The position numbers and the translations under genes are program-made. Under the pieces are notes generated by a model that was not told where the DNA came from, did no database searches, and saw nothing but the letters and a program-made list of their open reading frames with translations. Below are positions 36,101 to 47,690 of a stretch of 64,000 nucleotides of DNA, piece after piece (the stretch's first letter is position 1; each line of letters starts with the position of its first letter). Source of the DNA: Carnegiea gigantea (taxonomy: Eukaryota > Streptophyta > Magnoliopsida > Caryophyllales > Cactaceae). The stretch lies in NCBI GenBank assembly GCA_029747015.1, contig JAKOGI010000817.1:287501-351500 (forward strand). The letters are read 5' to 3'.

Positions 36101-37920
36101 AAAGATATTTTATTATTGGTTGTAAATGACCAGCATGTAAGCTGAATGAATGAAAGGACGAAGATTCATAATGAAAGAGGTAAGACATATATATGACCTG
36201 CATATACAAGACATGCAGTTTATTCATGATAGTAATGATAGTAAAGTAAATAAACGATGTTATGACGTGGAGAGAGAGTATTAGGTACTGAAGGTGAAGA
36301 AATCTAACAGATTAGTAAAGAGGCATTTGAAAAGTCATACGGTACCCGTGTGTGAGTAAATTGATGAAGATGAGGGTCAACACCGCCAGAAGGGAAATTT
36401 TATCCATCTAGTGTTTGAAAGGCTAATACGTCAAAACGAAGGAGTCATTCTTATGACTGAACATGATGGCATCCATCAATAACACATTTTACAGTAAATA
36501 GAAGTCTTGGGTAGGCATATAAACTTCGAAACTGCTGGCAGATGAAAATAACACAAATAGTTGTTTATCATTAATAAGATAGGCTGTACGAGTAAAGAAA
36601 GGATTACCAAAATAACTTGAGTAACGACATGCAGTCACGGCCATAGAGTAGTATGCAACATGACATTACGGTGCTATAGAAACACGAACAATATGGATCT
36701 ATTTAATTGCTAAAAGGGCGCTCGATGACTGGGTTTGAAGCAACTAAAGGCTTTACAAGCAATAATGAATAGTGCCTAAATAAAAGCAAGGAGTCAAAGT
36801 ATGTGACAGTAAAAATATGAACATAATAATGACTGAACTGTAAGTAGAATAGATCAAATATGCTTAGAATAAACTGCAAATCACACAGTAATACATACAG
36901 GGGGTTATTATAGGCTCCATTATGGAAACAGAGAATTCAACGGTTATGATTGTCAGAGTTTGAATTGCCTATAAGAAAGGTTGCTCAGATATGCTCAAAG
37001 GACTCCCCACAGACCACATATGAGATTTTTTTTATAAATACTCCATTACAAATCAAGAAAGTGTTAGTGGCAAATAAATGATACCTCTGAACAATTTAAG
37101 GTAACTAGGGCAGAAATAAGTCAATGACAGGAAGTAGTGGGAGCATTGCTGATGTAAGGTCTTAGTGTCATGACCAAATAATTTCTATACATGGTAGCTT
37201 AATCTTACTCATACCACACATATAATGCCAAGTAGCACACCATAACCTACTAATTGTTATGACCATAATAAGCACTCATTATAGTGTTCATCTCATACTG
37301 GTTCACCTCAAAGATATTGCCCCACAAGGCATTTCCTCATCTAGAGATTTCCATCTAACTTGACACTGTATTAATCCCTTAAGAAATTACAAATGACATC
37401 CCCACATCGGGTTTCAACCATCACTGTGCTTAAGATCAGGTATATTAACATACTTCAATAAAATTCTCAAATCCTGGGGCAAAACGGACAGAGTTCTGCG
37501 TAAAAACTAACTAATACCCAGTTTAAACCCTTACAATAGATACCTAAAATGGAGAGAAACACTTCAATAGATCAACAGCCACACGCCGGATTCATAACTC
37601 AATGGATCACACACCCGGAGTGCACGATTATAAAAATTTAAACAAATAAAAGAAATGAAACATACAATACAACTCCCAGATAAATGAGAGCATGCCTCAC
37701 TAGCAGGTGACCTAAGTAGTTTCTCACTCCACTTTGCTAACGCTCGAATCTCAGGATATTACCAAATGATTAGGTCACCCAAATGAAAATGGTTCCTCCA
37801 TATATGCTCGTACACATGAACTTATAGTCAATAGCTCATTTAACTACTCCAACATAACTCATACACACCTTGATTGCTAACTCATAAACACTTGATAGCT
37901 CACAATGGCTATTAAAACCT
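33156..37920 (-). other. Non-coding interior of the - strand LARD
   Basis: About 4.8 kb without recognisable genes. It includes the complement of the 35-bp and 220-bp repeat zone (34440-34870), and sequence equivalent to 26100-26880 of the + element near 33180-34090. Short frames (34407-34637, 34638-34826, 35997-36227) are translations of AT-rich repeats. Confidence 0.7.
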
Positions 37921-37934
37921 TAGCTCTGATACCA
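37921..37934 (-). other. Primer-binding site of the - strand LARD
   Basis: TAGCTCTGATACCA on + is the complement of TGGTATCAGAGCTA, an initiator-tRNA-Met-type primer site, 4 bp from the 5' LTR. Confidence 0.9.
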
Positions 37935-37938
37935 AATT

Positions 37939-40900
37939 TGTGACACCCCCAAATTGCTCATTACTTGATTCATAGATAACCGCAATAGAAGTCTTAATGA
38001 TAAAAGGCACTATTGCCGTCCTGATAGGAACAATGCTCACTGAAACTATTTAATCCTGCAACTCATGTTCACGATCATAATATCTATTAAACTGGAACAC
38101 TCTAAGACCAAAGTGCATAATAATTCAACTTCAATACAATCGATTTAATCATATCATTTGCTAACTCGCACTCCACACTACACAAGTATATTGAATATAG
38201 ACCCAATTTGACCTTGAAGTCAACCCTAACATTCATGCTATGCTGAATCCATTGTGAGCATTTGATGACTTCCAAAAGGGCTTGCTAAATGAAGAAACAT
38301 GTGATACTTCATTACCTAAAATGAAAACATGAAAACAATTGAAAAATATGAGCTAAAACTCAGTACATGCATTCCTATATTGTAAAATAAGCGTAGAAAC
38401 ACTGTTGATGGGTACCCGCGTTTACAATTCATTTAGTTCTCAACAACGATAAAAACGAAAGTAATATAAAACTGTATTACTCATTATTATCTGGATGTGA
38501 GCCTGTTGCAATGATATGATCTATACATAGTGTACACCTGCCAATTCTATCAAGAGTTAGCCTGAAGCCGCGTGGGTAAATGATGGGCTGATGCCCTATA
38601 GATGGTAACTTACAGGGTCACAAGTTAAATGGTAAATCACTATATAAACTGATTCATTGATAAACTCATTAAGAGTTGTAACTTGATAAACATGTTATGC
38701 TCTCTGAAGATACAGGCAATAGACGCACCTTGAGTCTTTAAACAAATGTCATCTGACTTGATAAATATGTTTTGACTTGATAACACTTATGCATAATGAG
38801 AAACGACAACTAGGCTCGGCTCTATTTCATAAATGTCATTATAGGTATGTGTAGCTAGCAAATGATCCTTGCTCGTATAATTGAGTCAGTAAAAGTATGT
38901 GTAATAGAAATTGAGTAATTAAATGGTATGTATAACTTGGGTATTTTAATATAACTTCAAAACTGAATTAATAAAAGGAATTAAATCCGATATAAAGTAA
39001 ATGAAAGTAAAATAGGCCACAGTGAGATAAATGAGATTGCAATGGAAAAGGCTTTGATGGTGACAAATGAGGGAATGGTTGTGGCCTTCTACGAGATAGA
39101 TTGCTGATACGGGTTTAAGGCTCATTGATGTGTAGCTTGGTTCAAGATAACAGCAAATACACTAGATTAGCTTGATAAATACATTTGATACATTCTGAAT
39201 TGAGTACATAATAAAGGTTTGAGGCCAAGAGAGATATATCTTGGTTGAAAATAACATAAACTACAATAACTTGGTCTGATAAATATCGTTTCTGAGTTAA
39301 AAATTCTCCCCACTTCCCATATTTCATTCATAAATCCATTATATATAGAATTCCACCCCAAATGAGTCATTGAATTCAATAGAAGCTATTAAACTCACTA
39401 AACTTGATATTTTTTTTGTAAAATCCATAATTGATTAAAAGCTTATAAACAAGCTCCTAAATTGTATACTTGTCTTCTTCTTTCTTATTAATCAAGTTAA
39501 ACGCTCCATGAAAGTCCATGCGTATTTATTTCCTGGTTAAATAACCTTGCTTGGCCCAAAATACACAACATGAGTGCATGATCAATCTCACTTAATTTTT
39601 ATTATTGCTCTTTACACAATTACTGAAAATGCTTTCAAAAATCACCAAACCCAAAATACTCAACCAAAATTCATGAAATCTTATAGAAAATTTGAAAATA
39701 ATATGAAACATCTACAGTAAAAGTTTTAAAATTTTCCTCCAAGTATACACTGCATAGAAATTACAATAACAGCCCAATTTGCACTAAATCAGGTTAGTTC
39801 ACTTCAAAAATTCATAACTTTCACCCTTGACCTTATATGGAGACCAAAAAACCACAATATGGAAAGGTTAAGAAGTCTTAAAGAACTTTTATTTAGAATA
39901 CCAAGCATGATTCCCATCATAGGATTCACAAAATGGGGCTAGAGCATAAGTATGCTAGTTTTGTTTTAACCTGTACAGTCCTCATAAAATGACCATAACT
40001 TTGTCCACAGAATTTGGATTAAGACAATTCAAAAGGCATTTGAAAGCTAACTCACTGATCTATCCACCCACCAAATAGCATAATTTTTGGCTAGGCCAAT
40101 CATTACCAGTTTATTGGCAAAGTATTCCCTATTTTCTGTTAGTTCATAGCGATACTGATTTTGCTTTCTCCTCTTTTTTTCACATAAATCCTCGCTTAAA
40201 ATCATTCCACATCTCCAAAAACATTATTATAATCATCAATAAGACTAAAGATTACAAAATCATATACAAAACAATACAAATCCATCACTTCAAACTTAAG
40301 CTTGCATGATCATGAATAACCTCAACCATTGCACGCTTTTAACCTTAACTAACAATTAAAACATCAAAATAGTTCTTATTTATATCAAGATAACATGATC
40401 TATAATCAAATCCAACACGAAACCAAGAATCAAAACCAAAATCAGCAAGATAAGTGATAGAGTTACTCACTTTGTGCTTGAATATATGAAGATGGAGGTG
40501 GCGTTTGGTGGTGATAGGAGTTGGGGATGGTGGCTGGTGATATTGGGGGTAGGGGCTGGTGGCCAGAGGTGGCTAGGAGTGGCGACAGTAGGCTGAAACA
40601 GTAGTAGGGGGGCTGGTGGTGGTGCTGCCATGTAGGTTTAGAGGAGAGAAGAAGAAGAAGACTAAGGTTTTTACTTGAATGAAAATGATTTTGAGTTTAT
40701 CTTGAATACATGGCTAATATTTAAGCATGAAAAGTGACCTTATGCTAATTAAAATTAGGCACAAATAATATTGATTAACTTAATTTAATAACACCAAAAT
40801 GTTCGGGCCACAATTTGAGTCCAAAATGAATCGAGCCGCAATTTAGGCCCAAATGGATTGGACCAAACTTAATGACTTTGGGTCCAAATTTTTGCATGGT

Positions 40901-41131
40901 TAAAAATTAAATTTTTGTGATATTATGAAAAATAATTTATCACCTAATCATATTTACCGGGCCTAATATTGATTCAACCGAAATTGTTACGGTAGATGAA
41001 AATCGAATTGCGATATGGGGCCCAAAATGAATTCTCCCAACCGAGATGATTAAATACTATAAATAAATGTGAAAAATTAATAACATGACTCAATTAAATA
41101 AATAAACATAATTTAGGATCGGGCTATTACA
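37939..41131 (-). repeat. 5' LTR of the - strand LARD
   Basis: 3193 bp; on - it runs from TGTAATAGCCCGATCC at 41131 to ...GGGGGTGTCACA at 37939. It is co-linear with the 3' LTR with scattered substitutions and only small indels, so the element is not a very recent insertion. The two LTRs could date it by divergence. Confidence 0.9.
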
Positions 41132-41248
41132 CATGGCGTATAGAGCCTTGTCATTCGGGACGACGATAACACCATGTTCATCGTGTTTATCCGTTGTAAT
41201 AGAGATTATGGAGATGAACAGTGACATAGGTACAGTGGGGGCGTTACA
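41132..41248 (+). repeat. 3' LTR of the + strand LARD, last part
   Basis: This continues the LTR from 29950: TATAGAGCC..., then ...GGGGGCGTTACA at 41248, matching 21705-21820 of the 5' LTR. EPRV copy D begins at 41249. Confidence 0.85.
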
Positions 41249-41817
41249 AAGATGGTGGAGATTGATTAGGAGGTTTTGAAGATTTGCAAGAAGAGACACA
41301 ATTTTCAAGGTCTTGAGTTTAAGAAATGAGGATTGAATTTGATTCCTCAAGGAGATTTTGTGTTTTAATCTGGTTTCTTAATTCTTTGACTTTGGCTTTG
41401 AGTTGATTTACTTCCGATTTTAATTATTTGAATGTTATAGGTTTTGAGAGATTTGATCCTTCTCCTTCCTAGGTTTCGAGTACTTGTTTTAGGCTATAAG
41501 GTTGTACTCTTGATTCAGCAAGTTTGTCTTTGAGTAATAAGCTTTTAAGCTTGTGAAGACATTGAATTTTGATTTTTGGTTCCTCAATCCTTACGATGAT
41601 ATCAAAGAGTTGTTCCTCTTGGGATTGATCTTTTGTAATAACATTGCAATTGTTAGGACAAAGAGTAACTTCTTCATCTGAGGCGCCAGAACGGCTGGAA
41701 TCAGATGTTTGAATTTCATGGAGGGCATCCTCAGAATCGTCATGAATTAAAAGAGAAAGCATTATTTCTTGAAATCTTTTATCTTCAAGTTTCATATTTT
41801 TTCTTTTGATGGGCATT
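41249..41817 (-). pseudogene. EPRV copy D: coiled-coil region
   Basis: Antisense copy of the coiled-coil module. The frame 41816 to 41469 (115 codons) starts shortly after the zinc knuckle and includes MKLEDKRFQEIMLSLLIHDD. The downstream heptad part (41330-41450) is shifted and contains a stop near 41471. The copy is cut at 41249 by the LARD, so its protease, RT and RNase H are not here. Confidence 0.7.
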
Positions 41818-41854
41818 TATTGACTTTGTGTCCTACTTGACGACATTTATAACA
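41813..41854 (-). pseudogene. EPRV copy D: intact CCHC zinc knuckle (beta type)
   Basis: On - this reads CYKCRQVGHKVNKC, an exact C-x2-C-x4-H-x4-C. It is the only complete knuckle in the window and defines the beta type. In caulimovirid coat proteins the knuckle binds nucleic acid during packaging. The surrounding coat frame is broken. Confidence 0.8.
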
Positions 41855-42650
41855 AGTAATGACTTGAATTTATGAGGGATTAGGAGTAATTTTTTTTTTA
41901 TTAGAAAGGTTACCTTTAGAGGTTTTCCTGGGGTTTTGGCAGTAAGGTTACCCTCACAAAATGATTCGAGTTCGTTTTGGAATAATTTCTTTTCAGATTA
42001 ATATTTATTCTGAATTCTTAGTTTAGTACAAATAGCTAATCCTTCTTTTTTAATAAAGCTGAATAAGTGACCATAAATTAAATTGTGCCATGGAATTTCT
42101 ATTGTTCAACAATGATCTCTTAATTTTTGCCTTATTCTTTGAGAAAACAAAGTAGGTAATCTCGAAATGAACTTTTCTTTCAAATAATTTTCATTAGCAT
42201 CTTTTCTTTGAAGGACATAGGTAAGTAATGTATCTTTATACCATTTATAATCACTTAGAGTTGGGCATCTTAGATTTTGAATTATTTCTAAATAGGAAGA
42301 GGTTAATTCATTAGTATTTCCTATGAAGTACATGACTTATGGTATAAATAAGATACTCAATTACATCAGATTTATAAAAAATTGCTGGTTTAACCTCAGA
42401 AGTTTATGGTTCTTGAATAGTTTCTATTGAATTTTGCAATTGATGGTGTAAGATGTTTATTCTATCTTGTTCAGTAAGAACTTTCCCACCAATTTTTTAA
42501 TTGACCAATAAAGCCAAAAGCAAGCAGAGAGACTCCTTTTGCTATATATGAAGTTGTAGAAATACCCATCTCTTGAAAGGTACTGGTAATTTTGTATTCT
42601 GACTTTCCATCTATATTCGATTGATTAATCTAGAATTAATAATCCATAGA
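41855..42650 (-). pseudogene. EPRV copy D: coat-protein core
   Basis: The frame 42333 to 42106 contains WYKDTLLTYVLQRKDANENY and KEKFISRLPTLFSQRIRQKL, resembling the conserved coat core of caulimovirids (a KF...GLP-like motif before the knuckle). Upstream, 42400-42600 matches the ASGFIGQLKN region of C and E. Compared with C and E, part of the segment between core and knuckle (near 41945-41990) is shortened. Several shifts and stops. Confidence 0.7.
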
Positions 42651-43368
42651 TTTCAAGTTGAAGATTTGGGGGAGTCAATCTAGAATTGTATGGCTGACTA
42701 AGATTTCTAATCTTCTATTTAATATTATGAGTACCTAATTTATTAATTTGAGTTTCATTGAAGTTTTCTTCAATGGTTTGAATAATATTTGAATTTTCTA
42801 AAATGCGGGATTTAGAATCTGAGCTTTCAAGTTGATTATTATATGATGGGTTATCTATGCAAAATATCTCTTTTGAAAGAGAATTTTCAAAAGTATTGTG
42901 ATCCTCTTGCTTTGGAATGAAAGACGAGGTATGTATGGAAGCAGTTGTTTCTCTTGTGAGAAGACTGTGCCATAAGTTTTGCTTAGTCGCACATGAGAAT
43001 TTATTGTAATTAAGAATAGAAAATTGATATTTTGAAAGAAAGTCGTTTAGCCAGTGAAAGAAAAATATATTTTCTTTGATTTTGGCTAATTGAGTATAAT
43101 AAATAGTTTTGAATAATTATTGTACATCTTTAGAAAACTAAGAAATGAACCAGTCTCGATATGATTGATTATAGTCTTGATAGAATTCTTTACTAAGGTG
43201 AACTCTGTTGACTTAAAAAGCTTGATTAGTAAAAGAGGTTGGTTAAATAGGTTTAGAAAAATCATTTTGCTTGAAGCAGCTTCCTTTTGAATCTAAATTT
43301 TCATTAATCATTACACTTGAATGTAAAAGAGAGCTAGACGATGATGATGATGATGATGATGATGTCAT
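42651..43368 (-). pseudogene. EPRV copy D: serine-rich N-terminus and mid domain
   Basis: The start codon is 43368-43366, followed by a long serine tract from a TCA repeat (eight GAT units on +, 43340-43363). The frame 43434 to 43243 covers the start and ends at a stop near 43243. The mid domain lies at about 43010-43230 with shifts. The linker 42650-43000 has the Ser/Asn/Glu-rich composition of the other copies. No movement-protein domain. Confidence 0.65.
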
Positions 43369-43794
43369 GATGCAAAGATGATTAGTCTCAGGATAATCAA
43401 TTAAACTTAAGAAATTAATCAACACTAAATGCACACAAATATGCTTATTGCAAACAAAAACTTGCTAGGTACCTGACAGTGCACTGCGGGACCACACCGG
43501 GACCAACCCTTTACTACCGGGACCACCAATCACAAGCTGACCAATGGACTTACTAGGGCACCCTAAGGACTCACAAGGGCTAACCAATGCTGCTGACCAA
43601 CACGGCTTCCATGCCAGATAACCAACTTATCTAAGTCTTTATTGATGATATTTATATGTCATTAAGGGTTAATTAATCTTCTTTAGGCTAACTGATAAGT
43701 CGTTCAACTAATCTCAGAAATTTAGCCCAGGTACATGATGTTAAGGTTAGTCTAGACAATTAATTAAGGGATTATTAGACACTTAGTTAGACAT
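43369..43794 (-). promoter_or_regulatory. EPRV copy D leader
   Basis: A full leader between start codon and primer site, with the conserved CTAGGTACCTGAC block near 43465-43480 (on +) and the AACCAACTTATCTAAGTC phrase near 43620. Confidence 0.7.
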
Positions 43795-43809
43795 TTGACT
43801 CTGATACCA
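43795..43809 (-). other. EPRV copy D primer-binding site
   Basis: TTGACTCTGATACCA on + is the complement of TGGTATCAGAGTCAA, one mismatch from the site in copies E and F. It would pair with initiator tRNA-Met to start minus-strand synthesis. Confidence 0.8.
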
Positions 43810-44275
43810 GTTGGGGACAGGACCGAATATAATTTTTAATTTTGAAATTAGTTGTAAATCGTGATTAATTAATAGTAAAATAAGATTAATTAAGAGTAAA
43901 GCTTCCTTTGATCAAAACAATAATCATAAACAAAGTTTACAAATATGAATAGTGAAATGAATGGTGCAAACCATGAGAAATTAATTTGGCATAAACAGTG
44001 TTTGCATAGTGCGTGAATAGTGTATGAATAATAACTGCAAATGAATTTATGAACAAAAGGCATGAATAGTCAAATAGCATAGTGAATTGATTGAAGAAAA
44101 ACTTACTGATATTGATTGGATTCTGTGGATATCTTACAATGAGGTAGAAAGGATAAGATAAGAAGGAAACTGTGAGAGGAAAATGATTTAAGGAAGAGAG
44201 GTAGGTAAGGTCTGCCTTTGTGATACAACTTCAAAGCCTTTACACAGGCTCAAAAAGTAAAATGTACAGTATAAA
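43810..44275 (-). promoter_or_regulatory. EPRV intergenic region upstream of copy D, truncated
   Basis: IGR on -, from the primer site to a break at about 44275. The TATA region is decayed (TTTACACAGGC near 44240). At the break the + oriented IGR of copy E begins, so D and E diverge from here. The part of D's IGR beyond the TATA region is lost. Confidence 0.7.
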
Positions 44276-44932
44276 ACCCCTTAGAAATCTAACAAGCAAG
44301 TACGCAGTAATAAAAATCAAGAGGCAGCTGTCGCGTTTTAACAGGTGCGATAGTCATCAACCACTCAAAGTTAACCACCTATAACTATTCATAATCAGTC
44401 TACTATTTAAGATGCTTCAATAATTTTATCTTTTTACTGTTTAGATGTCAGAAATATTATCATGTTACTGCATCAATAAATATCTTCTACTGTATATTTT
44501 ACTTTTTGAGGCTATATGAGGGCTTAGTAGTTGTATTGCAAAGGCAGAACCTACCTGCCTCTCTTCCTTGTATCGTTTTCCTCTTACAGTTTCCTTCTTA
44601 CCCTTTCTAACTTATTGTAATATGTAGAATTCAATAAGCAGCAGTAAGTTTTTATTCAATCAATTTACTGTGCTATTTTATTGTTCATGTTTTCTGCGTG
44701 AATTCATTCTTTCGTTATTATTCCTGCACTATTCATGCACTATTTAGCACTGTTCATGTTGAATTAATTTCTCAAGTTTTTCACTATTCATATTTGTAAA
44801 CTTTGTTTATGATTGTTATTTTAGTCAATTACTAATCAAGCTTAAGTCTTAATTAATCTTGTTTCACTATTTTTAATCAAGTTTTGTAATTTATTTCAAA
44901 TTTAAAAAATTGCGCTCGGTCCTATCCTCAAT
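44276..44932 (+). promoter_or_regulatory. EPRV intergenic region upstream of copy E
   Basis: IGR on +, beginning right at the ORF2/IGR border. The TATA position reads CTATATGAGGG (44512-44522), a weakened box. The leader start with CCTCTTACAGTTTCCTTC and the AT-rich tract follow, ending at the primer site at 44933. Confidence 0.7.
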
Positions 44933-44947
44933 TGGTATCAGAGCCAA
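44933..44947 (+). other. EPRV copy E primer-binding site
   Basis: TGGTATCAGAGCCAA is an exact initiator-tRNA-Met-type site at the expected distance (about 420 nt) from the TATA position. Confidence 0.9.
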
Positions 44948-45389
44948 GTGTCTAGTCAAATAGCCAAGTGTCTATCCAAGTGTCCCTTAATTAAGTTTTT
45001 GTTTAGTCTTACAATTATGTATCTAGGCTGAATCTCTAAGATTAGTTAAAGGACTAATCAATTAGCCTAAGAAGATTAATTAACCCTTAACGATATACAA
45101 ATATCCTCATTAAAGACTTAGATAAGTTGGTTATCAAGCATGAAAGTTGTGTTGATCAGTAGCATTGGTTAGCCTCTGTAAGTCCTTAGGGTGCCCTAGT
45201 AAGTCCGTTGGTCAGCCTAGTGATTGATGGCCATGACAGTAAAGAGTTGGAATGGAGGTGGTCCCGGTGTGGTCTCGTAGTGCATTGTTAGGTACTTAGC
45301 AAGTCCTTGTTTGTAATAAGCATATTTGTGTGTTATTTCATCTTGATTAATTTCTTTAGTTTAATTAATTATCCTGAGACTAATCATCT
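44948..45389 (+). promoter_or_regulatory. EPRV copy E leader
   Basis: Leader homologous to those of A, B, D, F and G, from the GTGTCTAGTCAAATAGCC stretch to the trinucleotide repeat. It contains several short upstream ATGs. Confidence 0.7.
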
Positions 45390-45390
45390 T

Positions 45391-45429
<39 letters not shown>

Positions 45430-46125
45430 TAGCTCTCTTTTAAATTCAAGCATAATTCTTATGAATGTTTGCATTTAAACGGAAATTATTTCAAGCAAAA
45501 TGATGTTTCTGAACTTGTTAAATCAGCCTCTTCTACTAATGGAACTCTTCAAGTTAAAAGAGTTTATCTCAATACAGAATTCTATCAAGATTATAGTCAA
45601 TCATACCGAGATGTTCTTTTCTTATTTTTCTACAGAGATACAACAATTGCTCAAAACTATTTATTACAGTCAATTAGCTAAAATCAAAGAAAACATACCT
45701 TTCTTTGATTGCCTAAAATTAAATGACTTTCTTTCAAAGCTTCAATTTTCTATTTCTAGTTACAGCAAATTCTTACGTGCCATTAAGTAAAACTTATGGC
45801 ACAGTCTTCTCACAAAAGAAGCAACTGTTTCTATTCATCCTTGGTCTTCCTTTCGCAATAAAGAAATTCATAATACTGGTGGAACGTTTCCCTCAAAAGA
45901 AATACTTTGCACGGATGAAGCATCCTGCAATAATCAACCTGAAAGCTTAGATTCTAAATCTAGCATTTCAAACAATTTAAATCTTACACAAACCATTGAA
46001 CATAACTTCAATGAATCCCAAATTAGTAAATTAGGTACTCAGAATAATAGATGGAAGATTAGAAATCCAAGTCAGCCATACTATTCCAGACCTATCCCCC
46101 AGATCTTCAACTTTAAACCAATCGA
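45390..46125 (+). pseudogene. EPRV copy E: N-terminus with ATC repeat and mid domain
   Basis: About 13 ATC/TCA units (45391-45429) have replaced the usual ATGACA start, so the original initiation codon is gone. Mid-domain pieces occur in the frames 45469-45681 and 45500-45790 (TLQVKRVYLNTEFYQDYS), with a shift between them. The acidic linker 45860-46030 (EILCTDEASCNNQPESLDS) and then an Arg/Tyr/Pro-rich stretch lead to the coat region. The whole is broken by shifts. Confidence 0.65.
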
Positions 46126-47040
46126 TCATTAATTCAACCAAGTTATCATGAAATACTGTTTATCAATGGAATATAGATGTAACGTCAGAATATGAAATTG
46201 CCAATACTCTTCAAGAAATAGGTATTTGTGCAACTTCGTGTATTGCAAAAGGGGTCTCTGTGGAAGTTGCCGTCAAACTCCTTGCTTCTGGCTTTATAGG
46301 TCAATTAAAAAATTGGTGGAAACATATTCTTATAGAACAAGATAGAATAAATATCTTACACTATCAATCACAAAGTTCAATAGAAACCATTCAAGATCCA
46401 CAAAGTTCTGAGGTTGAGCCAGTAATTATCTATAAATCTAATGCAGTTGAGTATCTTATTGATACCATGGTGATATACTTCATAGGAAACACTGAAGAAT
46501 TAACCTCTTCCCATTTATAAATACTTCAAAATATAAGATTCCCAAGTCTAAGTGATTATAAATAGTATAATGATACATTCCTTACCTATGTCCTTCAAAG
46601 AAAAGATGCTAATGAAAATTACTGGAAAGAAAAATTCATTTCCAGTTTACCTACTTTATTTTATTAGAGAATAAGACAAAAATTAAGAGATCGTTGTGGA
46701 ACAACAAAAATTCCATAACATAATTTAACTTACGGTCTTTTATTCAGCCTCATTGAAAAAGAAGGATTCGCTCTTTGTATGGAATTAAGAATTCAAAATA
46801 AACGTCAATTCGGAAAGAAATTATTCCAAAATGAACTCGGATCATTTTGTAAGCATTTTGGTTATCCTAAATTAGAAGCTCCTTCATCCAAAAATAAAAA
46901 ACTCATTAAAAAATTATTCAAAAGTTTATCCTAAAAAATATGAAATAAAAAATCCTTGCTATTAAAACCCTAAGAAAACCTCTGAAGGTAACCTCTCCAA
47001 TAAAAAGAAAATTATTCCTAATCCCGCTTAAACTCAAGTC
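46126..47040 (+). pseudogene. EPRV copy E: coat-protein core
   Basis: The frame 46260-46520 (86 codons) reads AVKLLASGFIGQLKNWWKHI, then AVEYLIDTMVIYFIGNTEEL. After a stop at 46518 the same frame continues with core sequence LTYVLQRKDANENYWKEKFI (46581-46640) and the FCKHFGYPKLEAP stretch near 46850-46890. This is the most complete coat region in the window, with stops and few shifts. The protein would form the capsid in which reverse transcription occurs. Confidence 0.75.
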
Positions 47041-47107
47041 GTCACTTGCTATAAACATCGCCACGTAGGTCACAAAGCCAATAAATGGCAATTAAAAGCA
47101 AAAAATT
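47041..47107 (+). pseudogene. EPRV copy E: decayed beta zinc knuckle
   Basis: CYKHRHVGHKANKW at about 47050-47091: the second Cys is now His and the last Cys is Trp, compared with CYKCRQVGHKVNKC in copy D. Metal binding would be lost. Confidence 0.7.
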
Positions 47108-47690
47108 ATGAAACTTGAAGATAAAAAACTTCAAGAAATAATGCTTTCCTTTTAATCTATGATGATTCTGAGAAAGCCCTCTATGAAATTCAAACATCTG
47201 ATTCCAACTATTTTATGTCCTCTGATGAAGAAGTTACTCATTGTTCTAACAATTATAATGTTATTACAAAAGATCAATCTTAGGAAGAACTTCTCTTTGA
47301 TATCATCGAAAGGATCGAGGAACCAGAAATCAGAACTCAATGCCTTCACAAGCTTAAAAGCGTATTACTCAAACATAAAATTACCGAATCAAGAATACAA
47401 CCATTTAGCCTAAAACAAGTATTAGAAACTAATGAAGGACAAGGATTGAGTCTCTCAAAAGCAGTAACAATCAGAGAATTGAAATGAGAAGTCAATCAAT
47501 GCAAAACCAAAGTTAAAGAATTAGGAAATCAAATTAAGACACAAAATCTCCTTGAGGAATCGAATTTAATCCTTATATCTCAACTTCAAGACCTTAAAAA
47601 TCGAGTATCTCTTCTTGAATCTTCAAAAACTCCTAATCAATCTCCTCCATCTTCTCCTAAATTAAGCCTAGATGACCAAGATCGTGGAGC
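47108..47690 (+). pseudogene. EPRV copy E: coiled-coil region
   Basis: ATGAAACTTGAAG at 47108 opens the module; a shift near 47150 moves it to another frame. The heptad-like part lies at 47470-47630 and includes LQDLKNRVSLLESSKTPNQ. It matches C, D and F throughout. Stop codons at 47281 and 47485 and the early shift inactivate it. Confidence 0.65.

Larger units (their letters stand above)
29951..41131 (-). mobile_element. Large non-coding LTR element, - strand (LARD-like), complete
   Basis: An 11.2-kb element with two full LTRs (37939-41131 as 5' LTR, 29951-33139 as 3' LTR), primer site, polypurine tract and a clean 5-bp duplication. The first base at 29951 is G where T is expected. There is no gag or pol. 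It belongs to the same family as its host element. Completeness and nesting make it the younger of the two large insertions. Confidence 0.9.
29946..41136. repeat. 5-bp target-site duplication CATGG of the nested - strand LARD
   Basis: CATGG is at 29946-29950 and 41132-41136. Joining the sequences outside restores an LTR that reads like 21700-21725 of the uninterrupted 5' LTR, confirming the nesting. Confidence 0.9.
19521..41248 (+). mobile_element. Large non-coding LTR element, + strand (LARD-like), with nested insertions
   Basis: Order: truncated 5' LTR, primer site, about 5 kb non-coding interior, polypurine tract, 3' LTR. The 3' LTR is split by the - strand element at 29951-41131. There is no gag or pol coding sequence in any frame, matching the definition of a large retrotransposon derivative that relies on proteins of a partner element. 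The left flank is EPRV copy H and the right flank is copy D, which are not adjacent viral sequences, and no target duplication remains. The insertion was therefore followed by a deletion or rearrangement. Confidence 0.8.

Noticed and set aside
44933..44947. tRNA gene at the TGGTATCAGAGCC sites
   Set aside because: Only the 3' tRNA complement is present and it sits at primer-site positions; no cloverleaf could be formed from the surroundings.
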